Source: Christensenella sp. UBA4651 (GTDB lineage: Bacteria > Bacillota > Clostridia > Christensenellales > UBA1242). From it: a stretch of DNA of 5,034 bases. The notes under the pieces are model-generated. The model ran no database searches, had not been told where the DNA came from, and saw only the letters and a list, made by a program, of their open reading frames with translations. Below are positions 4,820-5,034 of the stretch, in pieces. The DNA is taken from NCBI GenBank assembly GCA_002405615.1, contig DHMD01000041.1, positions 26,861 to 31,894 of the forward strand, read 5' to 3'. The position numbers and the translations under genes were made by a program. Numbering within the stretch: position 1 is the first letter of the stretch; every line of letters begins with the position of its first letter.

Positions 4820-4870
4820 AAAAAACACGTCCTTTCGTGAAAAAACAAAACGCTCAGAGTCGTTTTCACT

Positions 4871-4899
4871 ATTATACTCCCTTTTTCGTCAATAGTCAA
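4871..4899 (-). promoter_or_regulatory. Near-perfect sigma-A-type promoter of the GNAT/DUF6472 unit
   Basis: On the minus strand TTGACT (4899-4894), a 17-bp spacer and a perfect TATAAT (4876-4871) form the strongest promoter in the window. The start point should fall near 4864, giving a leader of about 45 nt before ATG 4819. Confidence 0.85.
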
Positions 4900-4924
4900 C
4901 AGAATTTTCAATTTTTTCAGAGGT

Positions 4925-4952
4925 AAAAAAGGGCAGTTTTTCAACTGCCCTT
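4925..4952 (-). terminator. Strong rho-independent terminator of the gene at the right edge
   Basis: AAGGGCAGTT (4952-4943 on the minus strand) pairs perfectly with AACTGCCCTT (4938-4929). The 10-bp stem is closed by a GAAA loop of the GNRA type and followed by a run of six T (4930-4925) that overlaps the stem foot. It begins 5 nt after the stop codon of the partial gene and insulates the GNAT promoter. The plus-strand reading has a poorer T tract. Confidence 0.9.
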
Positions 4953-4957
4953 AATTA

Positions 4958-5034
4958 TTATTTTTCGCTGTCGTCTTTGTTTTCAGGATTTTCATGATTT
5001 TCAGAATTATCATCTTTATTATCCATTTTTTCAA
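4958..5034 (-). CDS. C-terminal tail of an unidentified acidic protein (5' end outside window)
   Basis: The minus-strand frame is open from the right edge to TAA at 4958-4960, with a second in-frame TAA immediately after it. The visible 25 codons (one of them incomplete) encode a hydrophilic, low-complexity tail of Asp, Glu, Asn and Lys ('DNKDDNSENHENPENKDDS'). Such disordered tails occur on many Firmicutes proteins and give no functional clue. The strong terminator right behind the stop supports a real gene end. An internal Met could start a tiny 22-residue peptide, but a tail of a longer protein is more likely. Confidence 0.6.
   Translation of the reverse strand, partial: EKMDNKDDNSENHENPENKDDSEK

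Noticed and set aside
4820..4828. GTG start at 4828 for the GNAT protein
   Set aside because: AAAGGA would be only one base from the codon; ATG 4819 gives a workable 10-nt spacing.
4837..4869. Leader hairpin of the GNAT unit (GTGAAAA/TTTTCAC or AAAACG/CGTTTT)
   Set aside because: The upstream arm lies at or before the predicted transcription start, so the RNA probably cannot form it fully; no riboswitch-like conservation is visible.
1..5034. CRISPR array, tRNA/rRNA, insertion sequence or transposase
   Set aside because: No regularly spaced repeats, tRNA-like cloverleaf, rRNA sequence or transposase motifs were seen on either strand.

Overview
The window reads as low-GC Firmicutes chromosome. 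The best guess is a Ruminococcus-like member of the Oscillospirales/Clostridia. This rests on the AT-rich sequence, consensus sigma-A promoters with 17-bp spacers, strong GGAGG-type ribosome binding sites, a DUF6472-like Cys-rich small protein beside a GNAT enzyme, and a surface-protein/signal-peptidase cluster of clostridial type. The genus is inferred from protein style, not proven.

Layout. The left arm (1 to about 820) is transcribed rightward. It holds the end of an XRE-type repressor, a promoter, a Bro-N (phage antirepressor-like) gene cut to 76 codons, and an unrecognised lipoprotein. It looks like mobile-element or phage-derived DNA and is visibly more AT-rich than parts of the right arm. 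From about 820 to the end everything is on the minus strand. Reading in the direction of transcription from the right edge, there is the acidic C-terminal tail of an unseen protein with a strong terminator. Next comes a two-gene unit, GNAT acetyltransferase then DUF6472-like protein, under a near-perfect promoter. A single-gene aquaporin unit with its own promoter and terminator follows. Last is a three-gene operon under another consensus promoter: a small coiled-coil protein, a type I signal peptidase, and a secreted Ig-like adhesin.

The most notable point is where the two arms meet, at about 814-841. The adhesin breaks off inside the last strand of an Ig-like repeat and has no LPXTG or membrane anchor. 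The lipoprotein reading the other way ends in antisense adhesin sequence. The two frames overlap tail to tail by 101 bp with no terminator between them, and an 11-bp direct repeat brackets the inferred breakpoint. This is best read as a recombination or insertion breakpoint (or a misassembly) that removed the adhesin's C-terminus and whatever followed it, possibly a sortase.

In the surface operon the signal peptidase is probably dedicated to the adhesin, which has a long, unusual signal peptide. The aquaporin has the residues of a water-selective AqpZ-type channel. I found no CRISPR array, rRNA, tRNA or complete insertion sequence, and nothing that clearly amounts to an undescribed system.
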